DNA from: Spirosoma fluviale
Lineage (GTDB): Bacteria; Bacteroidota; Bacteroidia; Cytophagales; Spirosomataceae
Length of the DNA: 64,000 nucleotides
Assembly (NCBI RefSeq): GCF_900230225.1
Contig: NZ_OCNH01000001.1
Span: 992,001 to 1,056,000 of the forward strand
Reading direction: 5' to 3'
Part shown: positions 9,309 to 18,659 of the stretch, in pieces
Layout of the letters: each line of letters starts with the position of its first letter
How positions within the stretch are numbered: position 1 is the stretch's first letter
Translations under genes and position numbers: made by a program
The notes under the pieces: model-generated
The model's input: only the letters and a program-made list of their open reading frames with translations
What the model was told of the DNA's origin: nothing
Database searches by the model: none

Positions 9309-9933
9309 GAAGTTATTGCTCTATAACAAAGCCTGGGTTCAGGATAAACTCGAACTCGACGATAACTATTTTGCTACGCTGGCGTCTGATCAAAAGCCCG
9401 AGTTTTTGTGGATTGGCTGTTCCGATAGCCGCGTTCCGGCCAACGAGATTACGGGAACCGATCCCGGCGAAATGTTCGTGCATCGAAACATTGCCAACCT
9501 GGTCGTTCCCGGCGATCTGAATATCCTGAGCGTTGTTCAGTATGCTGTTGAAGTGCTGCAGGTAAAGCATGTTATCGTGTGCGGGCACTACGAATGCGGG
9601 GGCGTAAAAGCTGCTATGGCAGGTAAGAAATTAGGCCTTATCGACCAGTGGCTTGTCAACATCAAGCGGGTGCAGGAGAAATACCAGGCCGAACTGGACC
9701 AGATTGCCGATGCCCACACTCGTTTTGACCGGCTTGTCGAGCTAAACGTACAGGAGCAGATTTACCGCCTGGCCGAAACCGATAGTGTGCAGAGGATGTG
9801 GGCGAGTCATCAGATCCCGAGTTTACACGGTTGGGTGTTCAACCTTCGAACCGGTCTGTTGAACGAAGTCATCAACCTGGAACCATCGGCCGTGGCCTTA
9901 CCGGACGAGCAGCTAAAGCTGGTTGTCAGATAA
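9295..9933 (+). CDS. can: Beta-class carbonic anhydrase
   Basis: The 212-residue enzyme reversibly hydrates CO2 to bicarbonate. Zinc ligands are visible: Cys42 within GCSDSR (also carrying the Asp/Arg dyad), His98 and Cys101 within GHYECGGV. The length and the motif order fit plant-type beta carbonic anhydrases of bacteria. It overlaps the SulP transporter gene by 14 bases, implying translational coupling and a joint role in bicarbonate supply. Its stop lies 14 bases from the stop of the convergent DUF5686 gene. Confidence 0.95.
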   Translation: MQPSEKLLLYNKAWVQDKLELDDNYFATLASDQKPEFLWIGCSDSRVPANEITGTDPGEMFVHRNIANLVVPGDLNILSVVQYAVEVLQVKHVIVCGHYECGGVKAAMAGKKLGLIDQWLVNIKRVQEKYQAELDQIADAHTRFDRLVELNVQEQIYRLAETDSVQRMWASHQIPSLHGWVFNLRTGLLNEVINLEPSAVALPDEQLKLVVR

Positions 9934-9947
9934 AAAGGTAAGGTTGC

Positions 9948-12479
9948 TTAAAACGCCAGCCAGCCCGATACTTTGATGGCAAAAGGCGTGACGGGAATGC
10001 CCGTACGGCCAATATTGTCGCGGTAGGTAAGTCGATGAATCGCATCGACACGGAGTACTTTAAAGATGTTGTCGATGCCGTAGCCCACTTCAACATAAGG
10101 CGTTCGGGTCAACGAGCTGAATCCTTCAACGGCCTGCCCAGTCTCATTAACCGCTGGAATAACCGCTAAATTGCTGGTCGATACCCCACCAATGAGCACT
10201 TTTGCGGTAACAAGTTCACGCCATTTAAGCTGCCGAAGCAACGGGAGCCGGTTAAACAGCAGACCACCAAAGTTGTGTTCGTATTGTACCGTCGCCCAGC
10301 GGTCGCAGATAAACTCGAAGTAGTTCATTAGATTGTACGCATTCCCAACATAAAACGACGATTCGTTGCCCAGCGGAGTGTACAGCAGCGGATACGGAAC
10401 CGTTGAGGGAATAATACCGGCGCCGATGGTATAATAGGACCTGCCCAGCACGCCCATGCGAAAGGAGTGCTTCATGGTGAGGGCAATGCGCTGGTACGTA
10501 AAATCGCTGCCCATTACATCCCGTAGGGCAAGCGTGTACCGCAGGGTAAAAATGGGCTTGCGGATGGCCCCGGTGCTCACGCGCACATTGTCGTTTTGCA
10601 GGATGACTTCGTCGGGGGCAAAGCGCGTTTCCGAAATCAATTCCGTGATCCGGTAGCTGCTCCGAATTGTCTGGTCCTGATCGTTCAGCTGGGGGCGGAA
10701 AGCAAACGGAAACAGCGGCTCAAAATTGCGGTTGCGCAGGGCAACTGTCTGGGTGAAACCACGGCCCATCTCGCGCCGGAAGTAGGCCAGTTTCTCTTCC
10801 TGAAAATAGGGTCGCCGAATGGTGCCGAAACGCGAATAAGCCCCAAACAGGGAGTTATTGCCGATGTTGTCGGCCGATACGCCGATCCGTTCCAGATCAT
10901 AACTCTGCCGAACGCCAATGACTGTCCAGGGCTTACGACTAAGGATATACTCGATGTTGGCGCTGTACTTCAGCTTTTTATCCTGCGTACCATAGGCCAC
11001 GTAGCCGCTCAGCAGCCACTTTCGGCTGAAACCGGTATTGGTTCGTAACCCAAGCCGAAACCGCTGCCCTTCAATGGTGTTACTGGCATACGAATAAAGA
11101 AGCGGGCCAAGTTCAACGTTTAATTTCCCCAGCGGCTTGTACCCAATCACACCCAACTTGATAATCTCACCGGCCACTCTCATAAACGGAACGTTACGAA
11201 CAGAGTCGACAACTTCCATAGCTCTGTACTCACGCGGGGAGAGGGATGCCGGTCGGGCGCGCTGCCAGAAAGCGGCATCGGTATCCTTGTAATCATCCGA
11301 AAGTTCGATGGATGGGTCATAAAATCCGACCTCTTTCGGCTGGTTTTCAACAATGTTCGTGGCCGATGTAAAAAAACGAACCAAAGCGCCCGGTGCGCGT
11401 GGGGTTGGCTCGTCGGTATCAATCATCACCTGCGTCTGGGTTGGAAAGCGAAGACCCGAAGGAGTGGTTTCCCAATCCTGCTCGATGTGTAGCTCATCGA
11501 CAAAGTTGATATTCGCCCGCTTGCCGACCCGGGCGTCCATCTGGGCCAGCGAAAAATGAAGCGTATCAATAAGTAGCGTTCCCGTAAAGGCCAGGTCGCT
11601 GGCTCGTTTTGGGGTGAACTCAATGGCAAAGCAAACGGCGTTGTTCAGAACAATTGTGTCCCTGAGACGAAATCGGTAAATCGTTTCCCACTGACTGCCA
11701 ATCGGGGAGGGGATGTCTTTCTGAAGGATGTTAACGGAGTTCCGGTAGAAGTTGTACTGCTGAAACGAGGCACCGGTTAGCTGGGAAATAAGGCCACCAT
11801 CGCTAACACCAACCCCTGTAACGTGCGATTTCAGTACGCGCTCTTTTATTTTTTCGGGTTGGGAGCGGGCGTAAAAGTTAGAGACCGTTTCCGAAATAAA
11901 TACGGGTACGGCTGGTTGCCCGTTTTCATCCACAATGGCGGGCAGTTTGCCCAACAGCCGCCCGATAGGCCCCGGTTTCCGGTTGTTTTTACGCTTTTGG
12001 GCAAAATTATTGATGTATCCTTCAACTTTTGTGTAACTATCGTACTGATAAGCTACCATTTTTGCCGGGTTGTATTCATCGCGCCTTCTAAGGGCTTCGC
12101 GCATGATCCGATAAGCCGGGTCACCTCCTTTGGCGTACACTTTAACCTCCTTTAGCTTCGTGGCAGTTGCCGTAAGTTGCGCGTTTATCGTCTGGGATGC
12201 CTGCTGCAAAAGAGGGTAAGCGGTGGTTCGATAGCCCAAACTTAAAATGATGAGCGAATCGGAGATTTGGGTGAGCCGAAGCGAATAACGACCGTCTACG
12301 TCGGAGGTGGTACCGGACGTTTTGCCCTTCAGCGCAATACTGGCAAACGGAATGCCTTCGCCGGTAGCCGCGTCCGTCACTCGCCCCGATACCACATAAG
12401 CGGTCTGGGCAAACGCCGACAGCGACAAGCCGAATATAACCAGGCTATACGTTATAACGAACAGTAAGAATTGCTTCAT
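9948..12479 (-). CDS. DUF5686 outer-membrane protein with carboxypeptidase-regulatory-like head
   Basis: The 843-residue product has a signal peptide (LLFVITYSLVIFGLSLSAFAQ), a CarboxypepD_reg-like beta-sandwich (VVSGRVTDAATGEGIPFASI..., about residues 28-115) and a long C-terminal part rich in beta strands matching the DUF5686 family, predicted to form an outer-membrane barrel. It ends with a strand finishing in Trp-Leu-Ala-Phe, a barrel-like C-terminus. These proteins are widespread in Bacteroidota, resemble TonB-linked receptors without a plug, and have no established function. The start is the first ATG before the signal peptide. Confidence 0.85.
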   Translation of the reverse strand: MKQFLLFVITYSLVIFGLSLSAFAQTAYVVSGRVTDAATGEGIPFASIALKGKTSGTTSDVDGRYSLRLTQISDSLIILSLGYRTTAYPLLQQASQTINAQLTATATKLKEVKVYAKGGDPAYRIMREALRRRDEYNPAKMVAYQYDSYTKVEGYINNFAQKRKNNRKPGPIGRLLGKLPAIVDENGQPAVPVFISETVSNFYARSQPEKIKERVLKSHVTGVGVSDGGLISQLTGASFQQYNFYRNSVNILQKDIPSPIGSQWETIYRFRLRDTIVLNNAVCFAIEFTPKRASDLAFTGTLLIDTLHFSLAQMDARVGKRANINFVDELHIEQDWETTPSGLRFPTQTQVMIDTDEPTPRAPGALVRFFTSATNIVENQPKEVGFYDPSIELSDDYKDTDAAFWQRARPASLSPREYRAMEVVDSVRNVPFMRVAGEIIKLGVIGYKPLGKLNVELGPLLYSYASNTIEGQRFRLGLRTNTGFSRKWLLSGYVAYGTQDKKLKYSANIEYILSRKPWTVIGVRQSYDLERIGVSADNIGNNSLFGAYSRFGTIRRPYFQEEKLAYFRREMGRGFTQTVALRNRNFEPLFPFAFRPQLNDQDQTIRSSYRITELISETRFAPDEVILQNDNVRVSTGAIRKPIFTLRYTLALRDVMGSDFTYQRIALTMKHSFRMGVLGRSYYTIGAGIIPSTVPYPLLYTPLGNESSFYVGNAYNLMNYFEFICDRWATVQYEHNFGGLLFNRLPLLRQLKWRELVTAKVLIGGVSTSNLAVIPAVNETGQAVEGFSSLTRTPYVEVGYGIDNIFKVLRVDAIHRLTYRDNIGRTGIPVTPFAIKVSGWLAF

Positions 12480-12711
12480 TCAATGGTCAGGCAAACAGGT
12501 ATTCCTTCAATTAACCGGATAGTAGTCAATAGAGTTTACTATATGGTGAAAAAATGACTAAAGGAGGCTCATATTTTGGCAAGCGATTAATAATAAGGTC
12601 GGTAAGAAGTCAGAAATTGACCTAAACTAATACATAAACGCAGACCAACATGATCTGTACGCGTTATCTTTCTGTTACGTTGCAGGCAGACAGCGATTAC
12701 GGGCGGACCAA

Positions 12712-13059
12712 TTATCCCCAGAAACAATAATATTCGTCCTGTTCAACCAGAGCAACAAACTGGTCTATTGTTTTCACAAAAGGTTGTGGTGCGTAAATCT
12801 GCCACTTTAAATTTGAGCGCTGCCAGAAAACCTTCCAGTGGTCCTGCGCTTTTACAAATGTAGCCTTTGCCACCGCCGACTCGAACCGTTCGTCTGGCTG
12901 GTGAAAGTAGGGGCGGCTCTCAAAGATAATGATACTCTGATTGTCTAGTTTGTACCCTATGTCTATCTGATCCCTTAGCTCTTCACTGGGTCGGATTTTA
13001 TCAATGTAATTTTCCAGCACCTCGATTGTATCCAGTGTTAAAAGAAGATCCAGACTCAT
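12712..13059 (-). CDS. DUF3024 domain protein
   Basis: The protein matches DUF3024: a core IDIGYKLDNQSIIIFESRP, then VAKATFVKAQDHWKVFWQRSNLKWQIY and a Cys-Phe-Trp-Gly end. The family is small and its function unknown. I chose the ATG at 13059 (115 residues, MSLDLLLTLDT) because homologous proteins as I remember them begin close to this helix. An in-frame ATG at 13128 would add 23 residues, but it lies inside a 50-bp palindrome (13119-13168). It stands alone between a DUF4405 gene and a DUF5686 gene on the same strand. Confidence 0.75.
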   Translation of the reverse strand: MSLDLLLTLDTIEVLENYIDKIRPSEELRDQIDIGYKLDNQSIIIFESRPYFHQPDERFESAVAKATFVKAQDHWKVFWQRSNLKWQIYAPQPFVKTIDQFVALVEQDEYYCFWG

Positions 13060-13118
13060 GGCGATTGAATACGGTTTAGAGAAAGGTTGATCGGAAAGGA
13101 TTTTACGCCGTTGAACGA

Positions 13119-13168
13119 CAGAATCCATTTAATTAAAACCAGTTCTGGATTTTATTAAATGGATTCTG
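13119..13168. repeat. 50-bp near-perfect palindrome at the 5' end of the DUF3024 gene
   Basis: The left arm begins CAGAATCCATTTAAT (13119-13133) and the right arm ends ATTAAATGGATTCTG (13154-13168), exact reverse complements; pairing continues inward to CCAG/CTGG with two mismatches and almost no loop. It contains the alternative ATG at 13128 of the DUF3024 frame, so an RNA starting upstream would bury that codon in a hairpin. Confidence 0.7.
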
Positions 13169-13209
13169 GATGCTGTCAGCTACTACGGGCCTGGTCTAAA
13201 GTTGCAATC

Positions 13210-13926
13210 TTATTGCACGGATGGAAATGCCCGTTGGGCCGCAATGATTTTCCACTTCTTGTCCTGTTCTTTCAGGACGTGCGAATACACAGAAGGGGAT
13301 GTGGCCGTTGAGTTGGTTGATGTACCATACACCAGAATTGTGTGGTCGTCGAGGGCTTCGGCGCGGTCTACCTTCGTTTTCAGCGTTTCCGGAGCTGTAC
13401 GGGCTAACAGGTTCTTCTGAATATCTGACCCATTCAGAATTGTTCCGGCTTCGGTCAAAAGTGCTGTTTTAACGGGCATTACGGCGGCCAATGCGCCCGT
13501 GTCGCCTTTGGTATAGGCTGTTGCGTAGGCTGTTTCAACGGCGCTGGCAATCGAATCGACAGCAGCTTGTGACAACGGTCCACCGCGCGGCCGACTACCC
13601 CGCACCAGGTCTTTACCAGCATTACCCAGTTTCTTGAAAACGGGTACATCGAACCCAATACCCGCAGCAAAAATGGCGACAATGACAACGGGTATGATCA
13701 GTTCTTTTTGAATGCTGCCCGTTCGGCGACTTTTGGAATACCCAACAATCGAAGACCAGTTATTGACAATGTGAAAGACCGCAGCGATAAAGAACAGTAC
13801 ACCAAACCAGGCGTGGGTATGATCGACAACATAGCCGCCCTGCCCAAAATAAATTAACAGGCCCGTAATGGAAAGAACGAAAAATACCGCTGAAACGGAA
13901 AGGCTAACCAAATTTTTTGACTTCAT
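13210..13926 (-). CDS. Membrane protein: DUF4405-like N-terminus fused to an NTF2-like (SnoaL/DUF4440) domain
   Basis: In 238 residues there are three hydrophobic helices (about 7-27, 38-58 and 74-92) with the HAWFGVLFFIAAVFHIVNNW segment typical of DUF4405. A soluble domain of about 120 residues follows, with the NTF2/ketosteroid-isomerase pattern (VETAYATAYTKGDTGALAAVMP ... DHTILVYGTS ... VLKEQDKKWKIIAAQRAF). DUF4405 helices carry His residues that may bind haem, but this is inference. The soluble domain probably faces the periplasm or cytosol as a ligand-binding module. Function unknown. Confidence 0.72.
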   Translation of the reverse strand: MKSKNLVSLSVSAVFFVLSITGLLIYFGQGGYVVDHTHAWFGVLFFIAAVFHIVNNWSSIVGYSKSRRTGSIQKELIIPVVIVAIFAAGIGFDVPVFKKLGNAGKDLVRGSRPRGGPLSQAAVDSIASAVETAYATAYTKGDTGALAAVMPVKTALLTEAGTILNGSDIQKNLLARTAPETLKTKVDRAEALDDHTILVYGTSTNSTATSPSVYSHVLKEQDKKWKIIAAQRAFPSVQ

Positions 13927-13986
13927 GATCTATGTATAGGGAATGTACTGGCAAAATCGAAAATGAACATGTAATAAACAAGAAAC

Positions 13987-14007
13987 CCCTCTCGCAGAGC
14001 AAGAGGG
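13987..14007 (-). terminator. Weak hairpin downstream of the TonB-type receptor gene
   Basis: Arms CCCTCT and AGAGGG with a nine-base loop, followed on the minus strand by GTTTCTTG. The stem is short and the T-run poor. It lies about 70 bases after the receptor stop. Confidence 0.35.
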
Positions 14008-14078
14008 ATTGATCACCAACCTAATCTAATTATCTTGAGCCCCGCCAAAAAGTATGCCGGAGGGTAATGAGTCTGCTA

Positions 14079-16886
14079 TTATCGTGGACGGCCACCGCCA
14101 CCCGTTCGGCCACCGCCACCAGCTGGGGCCGCTGGAGCTGCCTGTTGCTGGTTATCACCACCGCCACCACCTTCGCCTTCTTTCACGTCGTCGTTATTAA
14201 CCGACTTCCGGCGTTTCTGGGGAGCATCAAAGCTCATTTTACCCAGTTTGTAGCTGAACGTCAACCGAACGCCTGCGTTGTAAAAGCTGGTCTGCGAGTT
14301 TTGCGTCAGGATGGGTGAGGATAACTCAGACCGCTGCGTAAATGGGTGGTTGAAGATATTCTCTCCGGCCAGACCCAGACTGGCTTTCTTATTGTTGAAT
14401 TCCTTCCGCATACCAATGCTGTAGAAGTACATTGGGGTTTGGTAACCCTGCAATTGTACCTGCTTACCACGGCCACCGCCGAACAATTGGAACGCCCAGC
14501 CATTGCTGAGTGAAACGCTGCTTTGAATCCGACCACCAATTACCCAGCCGGAGTTCGACGCCGAATAAATTGGGTTGGCGTTGTTATTTGTCAGGCTCAC
14601 ATGGTAAAGATCGAGGCCGCCACCCAATTGTAGTTTCCGGAAGAGTGTCCCGTTGCCGAACAGGTTTATCCCGGCGGCATCCTGACGACCGACGTTCTGG
14701 TAGGTTGTCCGGATTACCTGCTGAAAAACCTGGCTGGTCACATCACCGAACGATTGCTGCGATACATCACGAACGGCGGTGATTTCATTGGCCGTGCGCC
14801 GGGCAAAGAGCGAAGCGTTCAGGTATAATCCTTTAATGTTGGCACTGGTGCTAAATTCGATGTTGTCCGTAAACTCCGGCGATAGCAGGGGGTTACCCTG
14901 GGTAATGTTCGTTGGGTTTGCGGAGTTCACGTTAGGATTAAGGAACTGGATACCCGGACGTTGAATACGGCGGTTATACGCCAGTTTGATAATCTTGCCG
15001 TCTTTCAGGCTTTTCGAGATATTGATGCTGGGAACCAGCGTACCGTAGTCGGGTATAGCTGTCGACTGGCCGCTTACTTCTTTGCTAAATCGGGCATTAA
15101 TAAAAGTATACTCGTAACGGGCACCGGCCTTAACGGTGTATTTATTTTTCGTTGTCAGGGTGTATGACAGATATGAGGCCGCAATGTTCTGGTCGTAAAA
15201 GAGCGTATTGGAAGGACGGTTTTGGTCAACGATATAGTTGAAGTTATCGCCGGTAGCGAGGTAGTAGGTGTAATCGCTGTTTACTTTCCGGAAAATGCCT
15301 TTCGCTCCGAATTCGAGTAGCTGGTTGGTTTTGATGGGCGTCTGATAATCGATCTGGAGCGTTGACTCCTGATTGTAACTAAGGTTGTCATTCTTTTGGC
15401 GCGCTGTAATCGTCTGGAAATCAGCACCGCTCAAAATGTCCGCTACGAAGTTATTTGTCCGGTTGTTGCGGCTGAACAAGGCCAGAATACTGAATTCCTG
15501 CTGCGGTTTGTAAATCTTGGTGTAAGTCACGTTCGCATCGACCGTTCCAGACAAGTCCTTAGTTTGTACATTCCGGTCATTCACGGTTGGGAAAAAGCTG
15601 TTAGGACCGGTTGTTTGTGTGAGCAGGTTATATTGATTTGCCGTACCATTCCGGGCACCGTAGCGTAGGCTGGCGGTAATCGAAGTGCGTTTGTCGATGT
15701 CGTAATCCCAACCCAGCTGGTAGTTACCAAACAAACGCTGGCTCAGGGTAGTGGCTGTCTGAAGGGTACGGGTGCTGCCCGAGAAGGTATTCGTTGCTGC
15801 GTCATAACTGCGGGTTGTCTGGTCGTTGGTAAAAGCCCCTTTTACATTGTATTCAGCCCGGCCAAACCCGCTGAGCGAGAAACCCATTTTGCCCGTGCGG
15901 TAGTTGCCGCTCAGCCCCAGGTTACTGCCCCGGTTCCCCACACCTCCGTTCACATCGAGCGTCGCGCCTTGCAAGGTTGTTTTCTTGGTCACGATGTTGA
16001 TGATACCCGCTGATCCTTCGGCGTCATACTTGGCCGAGGGTGAGGTAATGACTTCAACGGTCTTGATCATGTCGGCCGGAATCTGCTTCAAGGCATCGGC
16101 CACACTGCTGGCGACAATAGTAGAGGGTTTATTGTTGATAAGTACCGTAACATTGGCACTGCCCCGTAAGCTAACGTTACCGTCCAGATCGACCGATAGC
16201 ATTGGGACTTTGCGGAGAATGTCGCCCGCGTCGCCCCCTTTGGCGGCAATATCTTTATCGGCATTATACACCAGCCGGTCCACTTTCTCTTCGATCATGG
16301 CGGCTTGTCCTACCACGTTCACTTCACTCAGTGTCCGAACGTCGGCACCCAGCTTTATGGTGCCCAGATTAATGTCGCTATTCTTGTCAATAGTAAGTAC
16401 GCTGCTTCGTTTATCCTTGTAGCCGATAAAGGAATATTGGAGCCGGTACCGGCCGGGTGCTACCTTGCCGAGGGTAAATTTACCTTTAGCATCGGCAGTG
16501 GTGCCGTCAATGGGTTTGTTGGTAGTCGTGTTGAGTAAAGCGATTGTCGCAAATTCTACGGGTTTGTTCGTTGTTGAATCCATCAGAACACCCGTTATTT
16601 TACCCGTTCCACGAACGATTGGCTCCGCTTCTGACGGTGTAGCACCTACCTGAGGTGGCACACCTGCCGGACTGCCAATACGGGAGGGCCGGGAGCCCGC
16701 CGGTGCGGTGAAATTATCCGGACGAGTAGTAGCTGGTGTTGTGCCAAACGGGTCTGGAGCTGGCGCCGGGGCGATTGTGGTATCGGCTGAAGGTGTTGTC
16801 GGCGTTCCGGTGGCAGGCGTCCCCGTTGTTTGGGCAAGAGAGACGGTTGCGCTAACGATGAGTAAAGATAGTAACAGGGCTTTCAT
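14079..16886 (-). CDS. TonB-dependent-receptor-like outer-membrane barrel (OMP_b-brl_3 type)
   Basis: The 935-residue protein has a signal peptide (LLSLLIVSATVSLAQ), a Pro/Thr-rich stretch (about residues 18-90), a CarboxypepD_reg-like domain (ITGVLMDSTTNKPVEFATI), a plug domain (LRKVPMLSVDLDGNVSLRGS ... EVITSPSAKYDAEGSAGIINI) and a large barrel. It fits the OMP_b-brl_3 receptors of Bacteroidota, which import unknown ligands through TonB or act in export. Unusual are the low-complexity ends: a Pro/Thr head and a Gly/Arg-rich tail ending GGGGRTGGGGRPR after the barrel. No partner SusD gene adjoins it. Confidence 0.88.
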   Translation of the reverse strand: MKALLLSLLIVSATVSLAQTTGTPATGTPTTPSADTTIAPAPAPDPFGTTPATTRPDNFTAPAGSRPSRIGSPAGVPPQVGATPSEAEPIVRGTGKITGVLMDSTTNKPVEFATIALLNTTTNKPIDGTTADAKGKFTLGKVAPGRYRLQYSFIGYKDKRSSVLTIDKNSDINLGTIKLGADVRTLSEVNVVGQAAMIEEKVDRLVYNADKDIAAKGGDAGDILRKVPMLSVDLDGNVSLRGSANVTVLINNKPSTIVASSVADALKQIPADMIKTVEVITSPSAKYDAEGSAGIINIVTKKTTLQGATLDVNGGVGNRGSNLGLSGNYRTGKMGFSLSGFGRAEYNVKGAFTNDQTTRSYDAATNTFSGSTRTLQTATTLSQRLFGNYQLGWDYDIDKRTSITASLRYGARNGTANQYNLLTQTTGPNSFFPTVNDRNVQTKDLSGTVDANVTYTKIYKPQQEFSILALFSRNNRTNNFVADILSGADFQTITARQKNDNLSYNQESTLQIDYQTPIKTNQLLEFGAKGIFRKVNSDYTYYLATGDNFNYIVDQNRPSNTLFYDQNIAASYLSYTLTTKNKYTVKAGARYEYTFINARFSKEVSGQSTAIPDYGTLVPSINISKSLKDGKIIKLAYNRRIQRPGIQFLNPNVNSANPTNITQGNPLLSPEFTDNIEFSTSANIKGLYLNASLFARRTANEITAVRDVSQQSFGDVTSQVFQQVIRTTYQNVGRQDAAGINLFGNGTLFRKLQLGGGLDLYHVSLTNNNANPIYSASNSGWVIGGRIQSSVSLSNGWAFQLFGGGRGKQVQLQGYQTPMYFYSIGMRKEFNNKKASLGLAGENIFNHPFTQRSELSSPILTQNSQTSFYNAGVRLTFSYKLGKMSFDAPQKRRKSVNNDDVKEGEGGGGGDNQQQAAPAAPAGGGGRTGGGGRPR

Positions 16887-17107
16887 GAGGTTGTCGATTA
16901 ACGGCTCAAAAGTGAGACGTTCTATTTAGAGAATAAAAACAATTTGGCTGAATGCCGTTTTTTGGATGCCGAAGGCAAAAAATATCGTGGCGAAGAAAAA
17001 ACGAATATTGGCTATTTCAAGGGGCGTGGGATCGTTGCAACGTAGTACTACGGAGCAAACGGTAAACAAAAACATTTGTTTAATCTGGTGACTTATTGGT
17101 AATCCAG

Positions 17108-17115
17108 TACATTTG
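17108..17115 (+). promoter_or_regulatory. -7 box TACATTTG upstream of the membrane glycosyltransferase
   Basis: An exact TAnnTTTG match 41 bases before the ATG at 17157. No -33 TTTG at the expected distance (a TTTG occurs 29 bases upstream), so this is tentative. Confidence 0.4.
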
Positions 17116-17156
17116 TCGGTTTATTGAAGACTCGCCGGGAGCAATATTTGAGTACC

Positions 17157-18620
17157 ATGACACGACTTTTTATATTACTTATCTTATTTGGCCCTATTTT
17201 CTTTCTGTTTACCTACAATTCAACGTATGGCTACGACGCGCTGGAATATCTGGTAATTGGGCGCTCGCTCAACGAAGGATACTCCCTGTATGATTTTATT
17301 CCGTCCAAATCGTACCTGATCTACTCGTCGACCAATGTGTTGCTGAGTCTGTTGGGAGGCTATAACCATGTCAGTGTTACCGCCTTGATTACGTTGCTGG
17401 CAATGGGCTGCGTAGCGTCTGCCTGGCGGGCTGCCCGCCAATTTGGGGAGCGGGCGTCTCTAATTACGGCTGCGCTAACGGCCGCTTGTTGTTTTTTCAT
17501 GGAAATGAATTTCCTGGAGCCTGAGAGCTGGATCGCCATTTTCGGTCTCAATGCGTTCGTACTGGCCACTGATGGAAAAGAACAGTCGGGCTGGCGATGG
17601 CTGGGAGCCGGTATTCTGCTTGGTATTGCCATGTGTTTTAAGAGTGTGGTGGCTTTTTACGTCGTAGGGTTTGGTGCTTTTATCCTGCTCTTGTGGCTTA
17701 CCGGGCGGCTTACGTTCTGGCCGATGGTGGCAAGAGGGATGCTGGTATTGCTGGGTTTTTTACTGCCACTGGTACTCTCTGCCTTGTATTTTTACGCGAC
17801 GAACCGGCTGGATGCTCACCTGGAATGGACGTATATTTATCCCTTTGGCGGATACCCGTCTCACACAATTTTTCTGGTTAAGTTTCTGATCAAACTAAGC
17901 TGGTTCCTGCTCTTATTAGCGCTGTCGGTGGTTTTGATGCTGCGACAACCCTACCGGGCCGCGTACCAGCGAACACCGGTGCTTTGGCTGGCGTTGCTGC
18001 TGGCGGGTTTCTCGTGTGTTGCCATGCTGAAAACGCAGGCAAGCCACTACTTCTTCCCAGCCGCTGTTTTCTTCTCTGTACACCTGGGTTTTATAGTCGA
18101 TAAATGGTTAGAACAGTACGAACGTCGGCATACCAGCATACCGTACCGGTCAATAGTTATGGGCGTTGGGGTCGTGGGTGTACTGGTGTTGATCAGTGCA
18201 TTCTTGTACCGACCCGATGCTATCAAACGATTTGTAACGATTGCCGATTATTCGGGAGAAAAAGACGCCGGTGAATTTATCCGTGAACAGGCCGGGCCTA
18301 CCGGCAAAGTGCTTCTGTTCGATAATGCGCTGAGCCTGTACTATCTGTCGGATCGAGAACCAAACGTACCGTTCTTTTTTACCGAGATGCAGACAACGCA
18401 TTATATAAAGTCGCATCCGGACACCTACAAAAAGGCTTTAGCGGATACGAGTTTAAAGATGGTGGTGTTTGGCAATCGGTCGAGCGTGATCGATGATAGT
18501 ACCGCCCTGAATGACCCGGCCAATGCCTACGCCATCCGACAATTGCGGGCGGGATTACAAAAAAACTTTGTGCAAGTGAAAAATCCCCGCTTCCCGTTGC
18601 TTTACTGGGTTCGAAAGTGA
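17157..18620 (+). CDS. Polytopic membrane glycosyltransferase-like protein (GT-C/ArnT-PMT type)
   Basis: From the ATG at 17157 the product has 487 residues and about ten hydrophobic helices. After the first helix comes an acidic loop (STYGYDALEYLVIGRSL), the position where GT-C enzymes carry their catalytic Asp. The C-terminal about 120 residues are soluble. Such enzymes transfer sugars from polyprenyl phosphates to lipids or proteins on the outer face of the inner membrane. The next gene encodes a polyprenyl-phosphate sugar synthase-like GT2 enzyme, which could supply the donor. A TTG-initiated extension to 17124 is possible but not favoured. Confidence 0.75.
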   Translation: MTRLFILLILFGPIFFLFTYNSTYGYDALEYLVIGRSLNEGYSLYDFIPSKSYLIYSSTNVLLSLLGGYNHVSVTALITLLAMGCVASAWRAARQFGERASLITAALTAACCFFMEMNFLEPESWIAIFGLNAFVLATDGKEQSGWRWLGAGILLGIAMCFKSVVAFYVVGFGAFILLLWLTGRLTFWPMVARGMLVLLGFLLPLVLSALYFYATNRLDAHLEWTYIYPFGGYPSHTIFLVKFLIKLSWFLLLLALSVVLMLRQPYRAAYQRTPVLWLALLLAGFSCVAMLKTQASHYFFPAAVFFSVHLGFIVDKWLEQYERRHTSIPYRSIVMGVGVVGVLVLISAFLYRPDAIKRFVTIADYSGEKDAGEFIREQAGPTGKVLLFDNALSLYYLSDREPNVPFFFTEMQTTHYIKSHPDTYKKALADTSLKMVVFGNRSSVIDDSTALNDPANAYAIRQLRAGLQKNFVQVKNPRFPLLYWVRK

Positions 18621-18628
18621 CCTCACCA

Positions 18629-18655
18629 TTGTTCGCCTGTTTTCGATTACTTTTG
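18629..18655 (+). promoter_or_regulatory. -33/-7 promoter (TTG...TACTTTTG) ending 4 bases before the GT2 start
   Basis: The -7 box TACTTTTG (18648-18655) is an exact TAnnTTTG match, with TTG 16 bases upstream (18629-18631). The ATG at 18660 follows after only TTTT. In Bacteroidota transcription starts a few bases after this box, so the mRNA would begin at or next to the start codon. The pseudouridine synthase gene shows the same four-base spacing. Confidence 0.6.
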
Positions 18656-18659
18656 TTTT

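Noticed and set aside
12480-12711. Gene in the 232-bp gap between DUF5686 and DUF3024 genes
   Set aside because: No open frame of credible length or coding character; AT rich.
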